Source of the DNA: Chryseobacterium sp. JM1
GTDB lineage: Bacteria > Bacteroidota > Bacteroidia > Flavobacteriales > Weeksellaceae
DNA length: 64,000 bases
Direction: 5' to 3'
NCBI RefSeq assembly: GCF_000737715.1
Contig: NZ_JPRN01000010.1
Span: 124,001 to 188,000 of the forward strand
Made by a program: the position numbers and the translations under genes. The notes under the pieces are model-generated. The model did no database searches. It worked only from the letters and a program-made list of their open reading frames with translations, and was not told the origin of the DNA. This document shows, piece after piece, positions 1-8,729 of the stretch (the first letter of the stretch is position 1; every line of letters begins with the position of its first letter).

Positions 1-234
1 AATGGTGAATTTATTTTTTAAAATATGAGTAAAAGAATCTGCATTTTTCATCATTGAGCTTCCGGGGCCTCCTGATAAAAAGAGAAGTATCGGCTTAGTG
101 GAATCATCTGTTTTAATTTCGATGGCTTGTTTTATTCCGCCAATTTCGGGGGTGAGAATAGTGTCAACTTTTACGGCTTGTGCTAAACAAAATACTGATA
201 ATAGTAAAAGAATAAACAGGGCTGTTTTTTTCAT
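1..234 (-). CDS. alpha/beta hydrolase, N-terminal part (cut by window edge)
   Basis: The first 78 codons of a minus-strand gene that runs off the left edge. It starts with a typical secretion signal (MKK, then a Leu-rich core ending near CLAQA). After it comes a short beta-rich stretch and LFLSGGPGSS, which resembles the HGGPG oxyanion-hole segment of prolyl-iminopeptidase-like alpha/beta hydrolases. The Ser-Asp-His triad would lie outside the window, so the enzyme class is inferred from this one motif. An exported hydrolase or peptidase is likely; the substrate is unknown. Confidence 0.6.
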   Translation of the reverse strand, partial: MKKTALFILLLLSVFCLAQAVKVDTILTPEIGGIKQAIEIKTDDSTKPILLFLSGGPGSSMMKNADSFTHILKNKFTI

Positions 235-298
235 GATTTCTAAATTTTAATAATCTGATGCAAAGATGAATCAGAAAATTTTTAGAAAAGTCCGGATA

Positions 299-339
299 AA
301 AAAAGTCGAACTGATTTTAACGGATAAAATGAGTTCGAC
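299..339 (-). terminator. Rho-independent terminator after the phosphoesterase gene
   Basis: On the minus strand, arms GTCGAACT and AGTTCGAC enclose an AT-rich loop and are followed by seven T. It lies about 75 nt beyond the stop of the gene ending at 413. A third GTCGAAC-like arm sits at about 354-361. Confidence 0.6.
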
Positions 340-412
340 CTTCTGTAAAACAACGTTCGACTATTTACAAAATACTAAAAATCAATCATTTGAATTTATT
401 TTAGGAAATATT

Positions 413-1165
413 TCAGAGCATCAAAGCTTTTTCATTTCTTAAAAAATCAGCATAATAATTCGGAATTCCGCTCTCTTCTATGGCATGAACGGTTTCTTCA
501 AGCGGGTAAGCGATCTGTACGATTTCCGGAATAATCTGTTCTTCGCCCATCGTTAAAACCAAGTAAGAAGCTAAACGGTTCTCTTCTTTGGAACGGCCTA
601 CAGAACCACAGTTTATGGCCCATTTATTATTTTCAAAAGATTTCCTGAACGACAAATGAGTATGCCCCATAACAACAATATCGGATTGAGATTCCTTGAG
701 CATAGCTGCAAAAACCTCATCATTCTCCGATTCATACAAATAAGTATCATTGCTGGACAGACTTGAATGCACAAGCTGAATATTCCACTGCTTTTTCCCT
801 ACTTTATAGTTTAATTTTAAATGAAAAGGAAGTGCGGATAAAAACTTTTTGTTCTCTTTCGTAATATGCTGTTTGGAATAGTCAATCGCAATGAATCTGG
901 CCTCTGTTTCTTCCTGAGAATGTTTTGATAAAGGAACTACCGGGATATCAAAAGCAATTCTTTCATCGTGATTCCCCATCAGGCAGGGAATGTTGAGATG
1001 TTTTATCTTTTCAGTGACTTCATTTCCCCACGGAGCAAAATCTACCAGATCTCCCAGACAGAATTTCTGCTGTATCCCTCTTTTCTCCATATCCTGCAAC
1101 ACCGCATTCAGCGCAGGAAGATTTCCATGCACATCACTAAAAACCGCAATCTGTATCATATCCAT
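413..1165 (-). CDS. metallophosphoesterase (calcineurin-like, YfcE/MPP type)
   Basis: A phosphodiesterase-type protein of about 250 residues with the family's metal-binding blocks in order: SDVHGN near residue 10, GDLVD, GNHDE, and GHTH in the C-terminal half. These bind a dinuclear metal centre; the substrate cannot be read from sequence. The frame stays open to 1228, but the domain begins immediately after the Met codons at 1165 and 1159. The extra upstream residues have no family counterpart, so the start at 1165 (or 1159) is preferred. It is cytosolic, with no signal peptide once trimmed. It reads away from the mdaB-like gene. Confidence 0.8.
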   Translation of the reverse strand: MDMIQIAVFSDVHGNLPALNAVLQDMEKRGIQQKFCLGDLVDFAPWGNEVTEKIKHLNIPCLMGNHDERIAFDIPVVPLSKHSQEETEARFIAIDYSKQHITKENKKFLSALPFHLKLNYKVGKKQWNIQLVHSSLSSNDTYLYESENDEVFAAMLKESQSDIVVMGHTHLSFRKSFENNKWAINCGSVGRSKEENRLASYLVLTMGEEQIIPEIVQIAYPLEETVHAIEESGIPNYYADFLRNEKALML

Positions 1166-1313
1166 TCTATTATTCCTAACAAATTTACTGGAGACGTAGG
1201 ACAATATAACCAATAAGCTGTATGACATTTCACATGAATGACAAAATTTAAACTATCAGTATTCTAATACTTAGATATAATTCATGCTATTTTTATTATA
1301 CAACAGCCCGAAC

Positions 1314-1321
1314 TAACTTTG
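1314..1321 (+). promoter_or_regulatory. Bacteroidota -7 box (TAACTTTG) for the mdaB-like operon
   Basis: Matches TAnnTTTG and sits 29 nt before the ATG at 1351. No clean TTG is seen at the -33 position, so this is a moderate-strength call. Confidence 0.45.
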
Positions 1322-1350
1322 CATCATAAAATTTAAACAATCATAAAAAA

Positions 1351-1965
1351 ATGAAAAAAGTATTGATCATTAACGGAGGACAGAATTTCGGACATTCCGG
1401 AGGAAAATATAACGATACCATTGCTCAGAATACTTTGGAAGTACTAGAGAAATTCGGAAATATAGAAGTTAAGACCACTCAGGTTTCAGAAGGTTTTGAC
1501 AAAGATGAAGAGGTTAAGAAATTTGTATGGGCAGATTTTATCATCTACCATACTCCAATCTGGTGGTTCCAGCTTCCCAACGGTCTAAAAAAATATTTCG
1601 ATGATGTTTTCACAGCCGGCCATGCCAAAGGAATTTACATGAGTGACGGAAGAAATGCAGAAAATCCGGAAATCAATTACGGAACAGGAGGAATGCTTGG
1701 TGGAAGAAAATATATGATAACAACCAGCTGGAATGCTCCTGAAACAGCTTTTACGCTTCCCGGAGAATTCTTCAATGAAACAAGTGTAGATAATGGACCT
1801 TTATTTGGTTTCCATAGAATGAATGCCTTCGTTTCCTTAGAAAAAATGGAAAGTTTTCACTTCCATGATGTAGAGAAAAATGCCAATATAGAACGTGACA
1901 TGAAGCTTTACAGAGAGCACCTTGAACAGGTTTTTGCACAGGAATTAAAACCACAGTTAGCTTAA
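1351..1965 (+). CDS. mdaB: MdaB-like NAD(P)H:quinone oxidoreductase
   Basis: A 204-residue flavodoxin-fold protein close in length and pattern to E. coli MdaB (modulator of drug activity B). Matching features are the N-terminal LIINGGQNFGHS FMN-phosphate loop, WADFIIYHTPIWWF, KKYFDDVF, and the YGTGG...YMITTSWNAP segment. The family reduces quinones by two electrons using FAD and NAD(P)H. It is the first gene of a tight plus-strand cluster: the SDR gene begins 1 nt after its stop. That suggests co-transcription and a role in quinone or electrophile stress. Confidence 0.85.
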   Translation: MKKVLIINGGQNFGHSGGKYNDTIAQNTLEVLEKFGNIEVKTTQVSEGFDKDEEVKKFVWADFIIYHTPIWWFQLPNGLKKYFDDVFTAGHAKGIYMSDGRNAENPEINYGTGGMLGGRKYMITTSWNAPETAFTLPGEFFNETSVDNGPLFGFHRMNAFVSLEKMESFHFHDVEKNANIERDMKLYREHLEQVFAQELKPQLA

Positions 1966-1966
1966 C

Positions 1967-2851
1967 ATGAAAAGAGTATTTATTACAGGAATTACCGGTT
2001 ATATCGGTGGTACTGTTGCCAAAAAGTTATTAGACAAAAACTACAGTGTGGCAGGACTTGTCCGTAATGAAGATTCGGCAGAAAAGCTACAACAATTGGG
2101 AATTGAACCCATTATAGGGAATATCCACGATGAAGCCATTTTGAAGGCTGCGATTTCCCAGGCTGATGCCATTATCCACACCGCAGATTCTGCTGATGAC
2201 GCCTATGCAGCAGACAGCATTATCAATGCACTGGAAGGGACAGGCAAGACGTTTATTTTCACCTCAGGTTCTGCTATTTTCGGAGGAAAAGAAAATGGGG
2301 AAAAAAGTGATTTTGTTTATACAGAAGATATTCCTCTGGATCCAAGACTGGAAATGGCTTCAAGGGTATTGATCAACAATTATGTTCTTCAGTCTGCTAA
2401 AAAAGATATAAGAAGTATTGTTATTGTACCCACAATGGTTTACGGAGAGGGTCTGGGACTGAAAAAGGACAGCATTCAGCTTCCGGCTTTGATCAGTTTT
2501 TCTAAAGAAAAAGGGTTTGGAACCTATTTTGGAAAAGGTGAAAACATATGGTCCAATCTCCATATTGAAGACCTGGCAGATCTGTATGTACTCGCATTGG
2601 AAAAGGCAAAATCAGGCGCTCTTTATTATGCAGAAAACGGATCTTCAACGATCAGAAATCTGGCAGAAAATATCAGCAGACAGTATCATTTACAACCCGC
2701 GCAATCTGTGAGTATACAGGAAGCCGTGAATACTTTTGGTCCGGCAGGCGGATATTTTGGATTTGCATCCAACAGCCAGTGTAATTCAGACAAAGCAAGA
2801 ACAGAACTGGGCTGGAAACCGCAATATCAATCCATTGAAAAATTTATTTAG
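1967..2851 (+). CDS. NAD(P)-dependent epimerase/dehydratase-like protein (atypical SDR)
   Basis: A 294-residue Rossmann-fold protein. The glycine-rich TGITGYIG motif lies near residues 7-14, the ADAIIHTAD segment near residue 65, and FTSGSAIFGG marks the active-site strand. The classic YxxxK pair is not evident at its expected place (NNYVLQSAKK is the nearest), so catalysis may differ from standard extended SDRs. It lies 1 nt after the mdaB-like stop and 2 nt before the ABM gene, in one operon. Substrate unknown. Confidence 0.75.
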   Translation: MKRVFITGITGYIGGTVAKKLLDKNYSVAGLVRNEDSAEKLQQLGIEPIIGNIHDEAILKAAISQADAIIHTADSADDAYAADSIINALEGTGKTFIFTSGSAIFGGKENGEKSDFVYTEDIPLDPRLEMASRVLINNYVLQSAKKDIRSIVIVPTMVYGEGLGLKKDSIQLPALISFSKEKGFGTYFGKGENIWSNLHIEDLADLYVLALEKAKSGALYYAENGSSTIRNLAENISRQYHLQPAQSVSIQEAVNTFGPAGGYFGFASNSQCNSDKARTELGWKPQYQSIEKFI

Positions 2852-2853
2852 TT

Positions 2854-3141
2854 ATGAAAATTTATCTTACAGCAATAATCAAAGCAAAAGAAGAACACCG
2901 TACTGAAGTTCTGGACGTTCTTCAGAATATGGTCAAAGAAACCCGAAAAGAAGATGCGTGCGAACTGTACAGCCTTCACCAGGGAATCGAAGACAAAAAC
3001 CAGTTTATATTCTACGAAATCTGGAAAAGCGATGAAGGACTGGCACAGCATAACCAGCAGCCATACATTCAGGCTTTCGGAGCTATCGTTGACGAAAAGC
3101 TACAGGAAAAACCACAAATTTACACTACCCATATTCTTTAA
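2854..3141 (+). CDS. antibiotic biosynthesis monooxygenase (ABM) domain protein
   Basis: A single-domain 95-residue protein of the dimeric alpha/beta-barrel ABM/YgiN type. It has an N-terminal beta strand, the CELYSLHQGIED segment, FIFYEIWKSDEGLAQH, and the C-terminal half of the barrel. Relatives such as YgiN oxidise quinols without a cofactor and often sit beside MdaB, as here. Pairing MdaB with a YgiN-like protein suggests a quinone redox cycle, which is an inference from gene order. Its stop is 1 nt before the next ATG. Confidence 0.75.
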   Translation: MKIYLTAIIKAKEEHRTEVLDVLQNMVKETRKEDACELYSLHQGIEDKNQFIFYEIWKSDEGLAQHNQQPYIQAFGAIVDEKLQEKPQIYTTHIL

Positions 3142-3142
3142 T

Positions 3143-3895
3143 ATGAAAAAATTAGCATTTTTATTGGTAACCCTATTGACGATAGGATTTGTTCAGGCAC
3201 AACACCAAAAAACTCAACGTATGAAAAAGAAAATTTTATTCGTCGTGACCAGTCATGATAAAAAAGGAGACACGGGAGAAGATACCGGATATTATCTGGG
3301 TGAAGTTTCTCATCCATGGGAAGTTCTGCACAAAGCAGGATATGAAATTGATTTTGTAAGCCCAAAAGGCGGAACTCCACCGGTAGACGGATTTGATTTA
3401 AAAGATCCTGTCAACAAAGAATTCTGGGAAAACAAAGAATATAAAAATAAAATCGATCATTCTTTACAGCCTTCTCAGGTGAAACCGGACAATTACAGTG
3501 CTGTCTTCTACGCAGGAGGTCACGGTGCGATGTGGGATTTTGCGGACAATACGGAATTAGCAGATATCGCTTCAAAAATTTATGAGAATGGCGGTATTGT
3601 AGCAGCGGTATGTCATGGTCCTTCCGGTTTGGTCAATATCAAACTGAACAACGGAAAGTATCTGGTAGACGGCAAAAAGATCAATGCCTTCACCAATGAA
3701 GAAGAAGCTGAAGTAAAATTAACCAATGTGGTTCCTTTCCTTCTGGAAGATAAACTGAAAGAAAGGGGCGCAAAATTTGAAAAATCAGGACTTTGGCAGA
3801 ACCATGTGGTGAGTGACCAGAGAGTAATCACAGGACAGAATCCTCAATCTGCAAAAAGTGTAGGTGAGGCGATCTTAAAGGAACTTAATCAATAA
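3143..3895 (+). CDS. secreted DJ-1/PfpI family protein (Hsp31-like)
   Basis: 250 residues from the ATG at 3143; upstream in-frame codons overlap the ABM gene and have no family match. A signal peptide (MKKLAFLLVTLL...QAQ) is followed by a class I glutamine amidotransferase-like fold. The nucleophile is Cys157 in VAAVCHGP, Glu54 in YLGEVSHP is in the acidic position of DJ-1, and FYAGGHGAMWD lies ahead of the elbow. Relatives act as chaperones, glyoxalases or deglycases. Export is unusual for the family but common for Bacteroidota members. It is the last gene of the mdaB operon. Confidence 0.82.
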   Translation: MKKLAFLLVTLLTIGFVQAQHQKTQRMKKKILFVVTSHDKKGDTGEDTGYYLGEVSHPWEVLHKAGYEIDFVSPKGGTPPVDGFDLKDPVNKEFWENKEYKNKIDHSLQPSQVKPDNYSAVFYAGGHGAMWDFADNTELADIASKIYENGGIVAAVCHGPSGLVNIKLNNGKYLVDGKKINAFTNEEEAEVKLTNVVPFLLEDKLKERGAKFEKSGLWQNHVVSDQRVITGQNPQSAKSVGEAILKELNQ

Positions 3896-3908
3896 TCTTT
3901 TTTTTAAA

Positions 3909-4120
3909 ACCACAAAAGTCACAAAAATATTTTAACACTTAAGTTATTTGAAGTTGAAATGCTTTGCGAACTAGAAGATCACATAAGTTTAAAAAAAATC
4001 AAAGATTTTCAGCAACGTGTTTGGTGTGGAATAAACGGTATTCAATTTTATCGCAGATAAAATCTTAGCGCCTTAAAGCATTCGAATTAGAAAAAAAATT
4101 GCGTGTTTGCGCTTACCAAC
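3909..4120 (+). repeat. long intergenic repeat, copy 1 of a tandem pair
   Basis: A 212-nt unit beginning ACCACAAAAGTCAC and ending near ACCAAC. It is repeated with about 90% identity 262 nt downstream. The left end is the same word that forms the inverted repeats around the GxxExxY gene at 20130-20617. The TTTTATCGCAGATAAAAT / GCGCCTTAAA block recurs at 31.2 kb and 21.6 kb. There is no convincing ORF. Confidence 0.8.
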
Positions 4121-4170
4121 AATATGCATTAACATCTGTGAAAATCTGTGAAATCCGTGGTGAAAAAATA

Positions 4171-4382
4171 ACCACAAAAGTCACAAAAGTATTTTAACAC
4201 TTAAGTTGTTTGAAATTGAAATACTTTGTGAATAAGAAGATCACATAAGTTTAAAAAAAATCAAAGATTTTCAGCAAGATGTTTGGTGTGAAATAAACAG
4301 TATTCAATTTTATCGTAGGTAAAATCCTAGCGCCTTAAAGCATTCGAATTAGAAAAAAAATTGCGCCTTCGCGATCACCAAC
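4171..4382 (+). repeat. long intergenic repeat, copy 2 of a tandem pair
   Basis: Second copy of the 212-nt unit at 3909-4120, in the same orientation. The 50-nt spacer carries the words ATCTGTGAAAATCTGTG and CCGTGGTGA, typical of Bacteroidota intergenic repeats. The pair fills most of the 529-nt gap between the PfpI gene and the aldo-keto reductase gene; nothing else is seen there. Confidence 0.8.
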
Positions 4383-4424
4383 AAAATACTTTGCACTTTA
4401 AAATTTAAATAAATAATCAAAAAA

Positions 4425-5408
4425 ATGGAATACAGAAAATTAGGAAATACGGAACTGGAACTGTCTGCAATTACTCACGGAGCCTTTGCTATCGGAGGAA
4501 ATATGTGGGGCGGCAATGAAAAACAGGATTCCATCAATTCAATTCATGCTTCTTTGGATCACGGCGTAACTTCCATTGATACGGCACCTTTTTACGGTTT
4601 CGGACTCAGTGAGGAAATGATCGGGGAAGCGATTAAAGGAAAAGACCGGTCAAAAATTCAGTTATTAACCAAATTCGGTTTGGTATGGGACGGCAGCAAT
4701 AATGGGAAAGGTGAATTTTTCTTCGATGCAGAAGACGAAGGCAAAACACTTCCGGTTTACAAATATGCTTCAAAGGCCAATATTATCAAAGAAGTGGAAG
4801 AAAGCTTAAAAAGGCTGGGAACAGATTATATCGATCTTTTACAGCTTCACTGGCCGGACGGCACAACCCCTATCTGCGAAACCATGGAAACCATGGAACT
4901 TCTGATCCAGCAGGGAAAAGTGCTTGCAGCAGGTGTCAGCAATTATACTGTTCCACAAATGCAGGAAGCCAACAGAACACTGCATTTGGCGAGCAATCAG
5001 GTTTCATACAGCATGCTGAACCGAGCTATTGAAAGCGATCTTGTCCCGTATGCTTTGGAACACAATTCAGGAATCATCGTCTACAGTCCTATGGAAAGAG
5101 GTCTTTTGACCGGTAAATATTTCAAAGAGGATAAATTAAAGGACAATGACCACAGAAACGGTTATTTTTCACAGTTTGATTTAAGTAAAGTAAAAAAATT
5201 CTTAGACAAAATAGAACCTATTGCTCAGGAAAAAGGGGCTTCCCTTTCACAATTGGTATTAAGATGGACCACCTTGCAGCCGGCTATTACCGTAGTTTTG
5301 GCAGGAGCCAGAAATGCACAGCAAGCCATTGATAATGCCAAGGCAATGGAAATAAATCTTTCTCAGGATGAATTGAATTTTATCAATACAGCGCTAAGCG
5401 AAATTTAA
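4425..5408 (+). CDS. aldo/keto reductase
   Basis: A 327-residue TIM-barrel NADPH-dependent oxidoreductase. The catalytic tetrad is readable: Asp and Tyr in SIDTAPFYGFGLSE, Lys in LLTKFG, and His in LLQLHWPDG. The NADPH-binding C-terminal end (VVLAGARNAQQAIDN) is also intact. Length is normal. The preceding AATCAAAAAAATGG context gives a plausible start. Substrates of this group are broad (aldehydes, ketones). It stands just upstream of a secreted cyclase gene and may be co-expressed with it. Confidence 0.88.
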   Translation: MEYRKLGNTELELSAITHGAFAIGGNMWGGNEKQDSINSIHASLDHGVTSIDTAPFYGFGLSEEMIGEAIKGKDRSKIQLLTKFGLVWDGSNNGKGEFFFDAEDEGKTLPVYKYASKANIIKEVEESLKRLGTDYIDLLQLHWPDGTTPICETMETMELLIQQGKVLAAGVSNYTVPQMQEANRTLHLASNQVSYSMLNRAIESDLVPYALEHNSGIIVYSPMERGLLTGKYFKEDKLKDNDHRNGYFSQFDLSKVKKFLDKIEPIAQEKGASLSQLVLRWTTLQPAITVVLAGARNAQQAIDNAKAMEINLSQDELNFINTALSEI

Positions 5409-5485
5409 TCTTGTATCATCAGTAAACTTTCTCTTTGGGACGGTTTACTGATCTTCTCTCTTTTACACCCTATACAATAAAAAAA

Positions 5486-6457
5486 ATGAAAAAGAATCTG
5501 ATCAGAATGTTCGGGTTGGTCATTCTATTGGCCATCAGCAACATCGACATAAAAGCTCAAAACCTCAGCGTTAACCCTGATGATAAATCCTGGTATCCAT
5601 CTGTTTACGGAGCTAAAGATGAAATAGGAGCCGCCAATCTATTAACTGCAGAAGTTGTCAATCAAGCTGTAGGACTGGTAAAACAAGGCAAAACACTTCC
5701 GTTAGCTGTTCCTATTGACAAAAATCTGCCGGCTTTCAGACACAGAAGTTTTAATCTGTACAATATCCAACCCGGTGAACAGGGCGGAAAGAGCATCGGT
5801 CCCAATAAATTCACCTTCAATGATGAACTTGTGAACGGATGGACAGGCGTTGGAACTCAGCTTAACGGCATCGGACACATCGGAATTGATAACATCTACT
5901 ACAACGGAAATAAAGCCGTTGATTTTGTAACAGTGGAAGGTGTCAAGAAATTAGGCATTGAAAAAGTCCCTCCTTTTGTGACCCGCGGTGTAGTTTTAGA
6001 TATGACCGCTCATTACGGAAAAGACATCGTTCCGGGTGGTACGGAATTTACAACAGCAGATATTAAAGCCGTTTTAAAGAAACAAAACATTACCCTCAGA
6101 AAAGGAGATATTGTACTGTTCAATACCGGATGGCTGGAACTGATTGGTAAAGACAACCAAAAGTTTTTAGAAACAGAACCGGGAATCGGTATGGAGGCTG
6201 CGCAGTGGCTTGCCGAGCAGGGAATCGTCGCTTTCGGAGGCGATACATGGGCATCAGAAGTGTACCCCAACCCAAAATCTAAAGAGGAATTCCCAATCAA
6301 CCAGTTTATGCTGGCAAAAAAAGGAATTTACAATCTGGAACTGATCGACAGCCGTCCATTGGTGAAAGATAAAGTCTGGGAGTTTTTATTCGTTCTGGGA
6401 CAGCCTTTATATGTAGGATCTACCCAGGTCAATATCAATCCTGTCGCTATTTATTAA
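5486..6457 (+). CDS. secreted cyclase family protein (kynurenine-formamidase-like fold)
   Basis: 323 residues from ATG 5486. The frame is open from 5435, but the signal peptide MKKNLIRMFGLVILLA...KAQ begins at 5486. It belongs to the PF04199 cyclase/hydrolase family. The metal site is the GTQ.NG.GH variant (VGTQLNGIGHIG) instead of HxGTHxDxPxH, a variant known in part of the family. FVTRGVVLDM and the late FGGDTWASEV block also fit. Probable periplasmic amide or lactone hydrolase; substrate unknown. Confidence 0.75.
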   Translation: MKKNLIRMFGLVILLAISNIDIKAQNLSVNPDDKSWYPSVYGAKDEIGAANLLTAEVVNQAVGLVKQGKTLPLAVPIDKNLPAFRHRSFNLYNIQPGEQGGKSIGPNKFTFNDELVNGWTGVGTQLNGIGHIGIDNIYYNGNKAVDFVTVEGVKKLGIEKVPPFVTRGVVLDMTAHYGKDIVPGGTEFTTADIKAVLKKQNITLRKGDIVLFNTGWLELIGKDNQKFLETEPGIGMEAAQWLAEQGIVAFGGDTWASEVYPNPKSKEEFPINQFMLAKKGIYNLELIDSRPLVKDKVWEFLFVLGQPLYVGSTQVNINPVAIY

Positions 6458-6485
6458 ACTTATTTCTTCTAATTTTTATAACAGA

Positions 6486-6516
6486 AAAGAGCTCTTCACC
6501 AAATGAAGAGCTCTTT
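6486..6516. terminator. bidirectional terminator between convergent genes
   Basis: A perfect 12-bp stem, AAAGAGCTCTTC and GAAGAGCTCTTT, with a 7-nt loop. It lies between the cyclase gene (plus) and the CMD gene (minus). It can serve both strands. Confidence 0.7.
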
Positions 6517-6541
6517 GTCGTAAATAACGTTAAACGGAAAA

Positions 6542-6985
6542 TTATTTGGCAACAGGTAAGTGTGTACTTATAGCAATTCTGTTCCATGCATTGATGGTAA
6601 CAATCGCCATAATGATTTGTGCAATCTGTGCATCATCAAAATACTGTTTTGCCTTTTGGAAAGTTTCTTCTGAAAGTCCGTTCTGGCTGATCAGGGTAAT
6701 TTCTTCCGTCATCGCTAAAAGCACCTGCTCTTCTTCCGTGAAAAATTCTTTGGCTTCTCTCCATCCTTCAAGAATGAAAATTCTCTGCGTGGTTTCTCCG
6801 TATTTAAGAGCATCTTTCGTGTGCATATCAAGGCAGAAAGCACATTTGTTGATCTGTGAAGCTCTGATTTTAATTAATTCCTTTTGAATGTGATTTAATG
6901 AAATCGTCTGAAGATATCCTTCCAATCCCATCATTGCTTTGTAAGCAGCTGAATCTACTGTGGCAATATTTAATCTTGCGCTCAT
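6542..6985 (-). CDS. carboxymuconolactone decarboxylase family protein (AhpD-like)
   Basis: A 147-residue helical protein with the redox motif CAFCLDMHTKDA, i.e. the CxxC plus downstream His/Asp proton-relay pattern of AhpD/YnjA-type alkylhydroperoxidases. The family reduces peroxides or disulfide partners and usually forms oligomers. It ends a likely three-gene minus-strand unit: Crp/Fnr regulator, DoxX membrane protein (4 nt upstream), and this gene. Confidence 0.85.
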   Translation of the reverse strand: MSARLNIATVDSAAYKAMMGLEGYLQTISLNHIQKELIKIRASQINKCAFCLDMHTKDALKYGETTQRIFILEGWREAKEFFTEEEQVLLAMTEEITLISQNGLSEETFQKAKQYFDDAQIAQIIMAIVTINAWNRIAISTHLPVAK

Positions 6986-6989
6986 AATA

Positions 6990-7424
6990 TTATTTATTTT
7001 TGTTGGTTAAATGATCTATACTAAAAGAATACTTTGGCTGAACGGCCAGTAAAAATGCTCCGGCACTTCCTACCCAGACCGAGTAATCCAAAGGAGCTTT
7101 AACGCCTAATGCCATGGTCATGGACAAAGCAAAGACCAGCAGAAGAAATCCCGCTCCGTAAGCTCCAATCCTGGTTTTCCAGCCTATAAGAAGCATCAGT
7201 GGAAAAAGTATTTCAAAAAAAGTCGCGGTATAAGCTGAAAACGTACTTAAACCTTCGGGAAGAAAAAAAGTAAGTTTTCGGGTGTATGTTTCAAAATTCT
7301 CCCAGTTTCCCCAGGCTGAATTTTTGCCCCAGAAACCGAACCGGTCTGCCACTGCGGAAAGCATGGTCACAGAAATGGCAAGTCTTAAAAATAATTGCGG
7401 AAACTGAACGTTTTTGTCTGTCAT
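6990..7424 (-). CDS. DoxX family membrane protein
   Basis: About 144 residues with four predicted membrane segments: LFLRLAISVTMLSAV, the FSAYTATFFEILFPLMLLIGW helix, YGAGFLLLVFALSMTMAL, and VWVGSAGAFLLAV. This is the DoxX/SURF4-like layout. The start is uncertain: Met codons occur at 7445 and 7424, and 7424 precedes the MTDKNVQFPQ segment. The gene lies between a Crp/Fnr regulator and an AhpD-like gene. DoxX with peroxidase-like partners is common, which suggests redox stress at the membrane. Confidence 0.75.
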   Translation of the reverse strand: MTDKNVQFPQLFLRLAISVTMLSAVADRFGFWGKNSAWGNWENFETYTRKLTFFLPEGLSTFSAYTATFFEILFPLMLLIGWKTRIGAYGAGFLLLVFALSMTMALGVKAPLDYSVWVGSAGAFLLAVQPKYSFSIDHLTNKNK

Positions 7425-7487
7425 GATATTGGCTTTTAATAACATGACAAATCTCCGACTTATTATCGGTAAAAATCTTAAACTGGT

Positions 7488-8060
7488 TTAAGAACGTAAT
7501 TTTGCCCTGATTTCACTGAGATATTCCGGGGTAAGATTTAAAAAAGAAGCGATCAGATATTGAGGAATCCTCTGAATAAACCATGGATACAAAGTACTGA
7601 AATGCACATACAGTTCTTCTCTTGACATTTCATACAGATAGCGGATTCTTCTCTCCGAAGCAGCATAAGCCCTTTGATAAATCATTCTGAAATACCTTTC
7701 CATGATCGGATGTTTCTGCAGCAAAAGTTCCTGCTGCTGAAGGTCAATCACCAGAACCGTAGAACGCTCTACCGCCTGAATACAGAAGTCTGATTTCATC
7801 TGTCTTTCATACGCGAAAGTATCCGTGATCCACCAGTTTTCTATAGCAAATTCGGTGGTTTGTTCTGCCCCTTTCTCATTCACAAAAAACTTTCTCAAAC
7901 AGCCCACAGACACAAAATACATCGATCTGCAGATCTCGCCACTAAGCATCAGACTCTGCTTTTTTTTCACTTCTATTTCCTGAAAAAAAGAAAATATAGA
8001 AGCATATTCTTCATCGGTGACTGTAACAAATTTATTTAAATGCGCTTTGAAAGTATCCAT
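7488..8060 (-). CDS. Crp/Fnr family transcriptional regulator
   Basis: A 190-residue protein with an N-terminal cyclic-nucleotide-binding beta-roll (SLMLSGEICRSMYFVSVGCLRKF, then the TEFAIENWWITD turn), a dimerisation helix, and a C-terminal helix-turn-helix (YLIASFLNLTPEYLSEIRAKL). No Cys cluster for an Fe-S centre is visible. Effector unknown. It is probably co-transcribed with the DoxX and CMD genes downstream and may regulate them. Confidence 0.85.
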   Translation of the reverse strand: MDTFKAHLNKFVTVTDEEYASIFSFFQEIEVKKKQSLMLSGEICRSMYFVSVGCLRKFFVNEKGAEQTTEFAIENWWITDTFAYERQMKSDFCIQAVERSTVLVIDLQQQELLLQKHPIMERYFRMIYQRAYAASERRIRYLYEMSREELYVHFSTLYPWFIQRIPQYLIASFLNLTPEYLSEIRAKLRS

Positions 8061-8125
8061 CTTTGCAATTGAATACCCAAACTTAACTTTATTTTTTTAG
8101 TTTTACAATTACAAAATCGTAAATC

Positions 8126-8515
8126 ATGGAACTCGTTGCTAAAATTCTCATCGCCATTGTTGCGCTGGAACATATTTATATCCTGTGGATGGAAATGTTC
8201 GCCTGGGAAACCAAAGGAAAGGAAGTATTTAAAGCGGCACTGCCGGCTGAAATGTTTAAACCGACAAAAGGGCTGGCTGCCAACCAAGGGCTGTATAATG
8301 GTTTTCTTGCTGCAGGACTGATCTGGTCATTATTGATTGAAGATTTGAAATGGCAAACCAATGTTTCACTATTTTTCCTGAGCTGTGTGGCGATTGCCGG
8401 AATTTATGGAGCTGTTACAGCGACAAAAAGAATATTTTTCGTACAGGCATTGCCGGCAATATTGGCGATCATTGCAGTAGTTGTGAATCATTGTTTTCAG
8501 CTTATACAGAGATAA
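8126..8515 (+). CDS. DUF1304 integral membrane protein
   Basis: A 129-residue protein with four hydrophobic helices. Signatures of the DUF1304 family are ALEHIYILWMEMFAW near residue 18 and LAANQGLYNGFLAAGLIW near residue 50. The family has no assigned function. It is transcribed divergently from the Crp/Fnr gene across a 65-nt gap, so it may be a target of that regulator (inference). Confidence 0.8.
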   Translation: MELVAKILIAIVALEHIYILWMEMFAWETKGKEVFKAALPAEMFKPTKGLAANQGLYNGFLAAGLIWSLLIEDLKWQTNVSLFFLSCVAIAGIYGAVTATKRIFFVQALPAILAIIAVVVNHCFQLIQR

Positions 8516-8543
8516 TTTTTAACGATAAAATTGAATACTTACA

Positions 8544-8625
8544 GTCATTGCGAGGAGCGTAGCGACGAAGCAATCTCAGAAAAAAGATAGATTTGAGATT
8601 GCTTCACCTAAAGGTTCGCAATGAC
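8544..8625. repeat. REP-like 82-bp palindrome, copy 1
   Basis: Imperfect hairpin: GTCATTGCGAGGAGCG...GAAGCAATCTCA on one arm and TGAGATTGCTTC...TTCGCAATGAC on the other. The arms differ in the middle (GGAGCGTAGCGACG versus ACCTAAAGG). Three more copies occur at 10750, 21624 and 31135. Confidence 0.85.
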
Positions 8626-8729
8626 AAATAATTCCGCGCAGATCGCACAGATAACACAGATCTCTTCTTTGAAGAATAGTCTTTGACCCCAAATCTTTAA
8701 ATTCTTCAATACTTAAATCCTTAAATCAA

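Noticed and set aside
2954-3142. Extended N-terminus of the PfpI/DJ-1 gene
   Set aside because: These codons overlap the ABM gene in another frame. The signal peptide begins at 3143.
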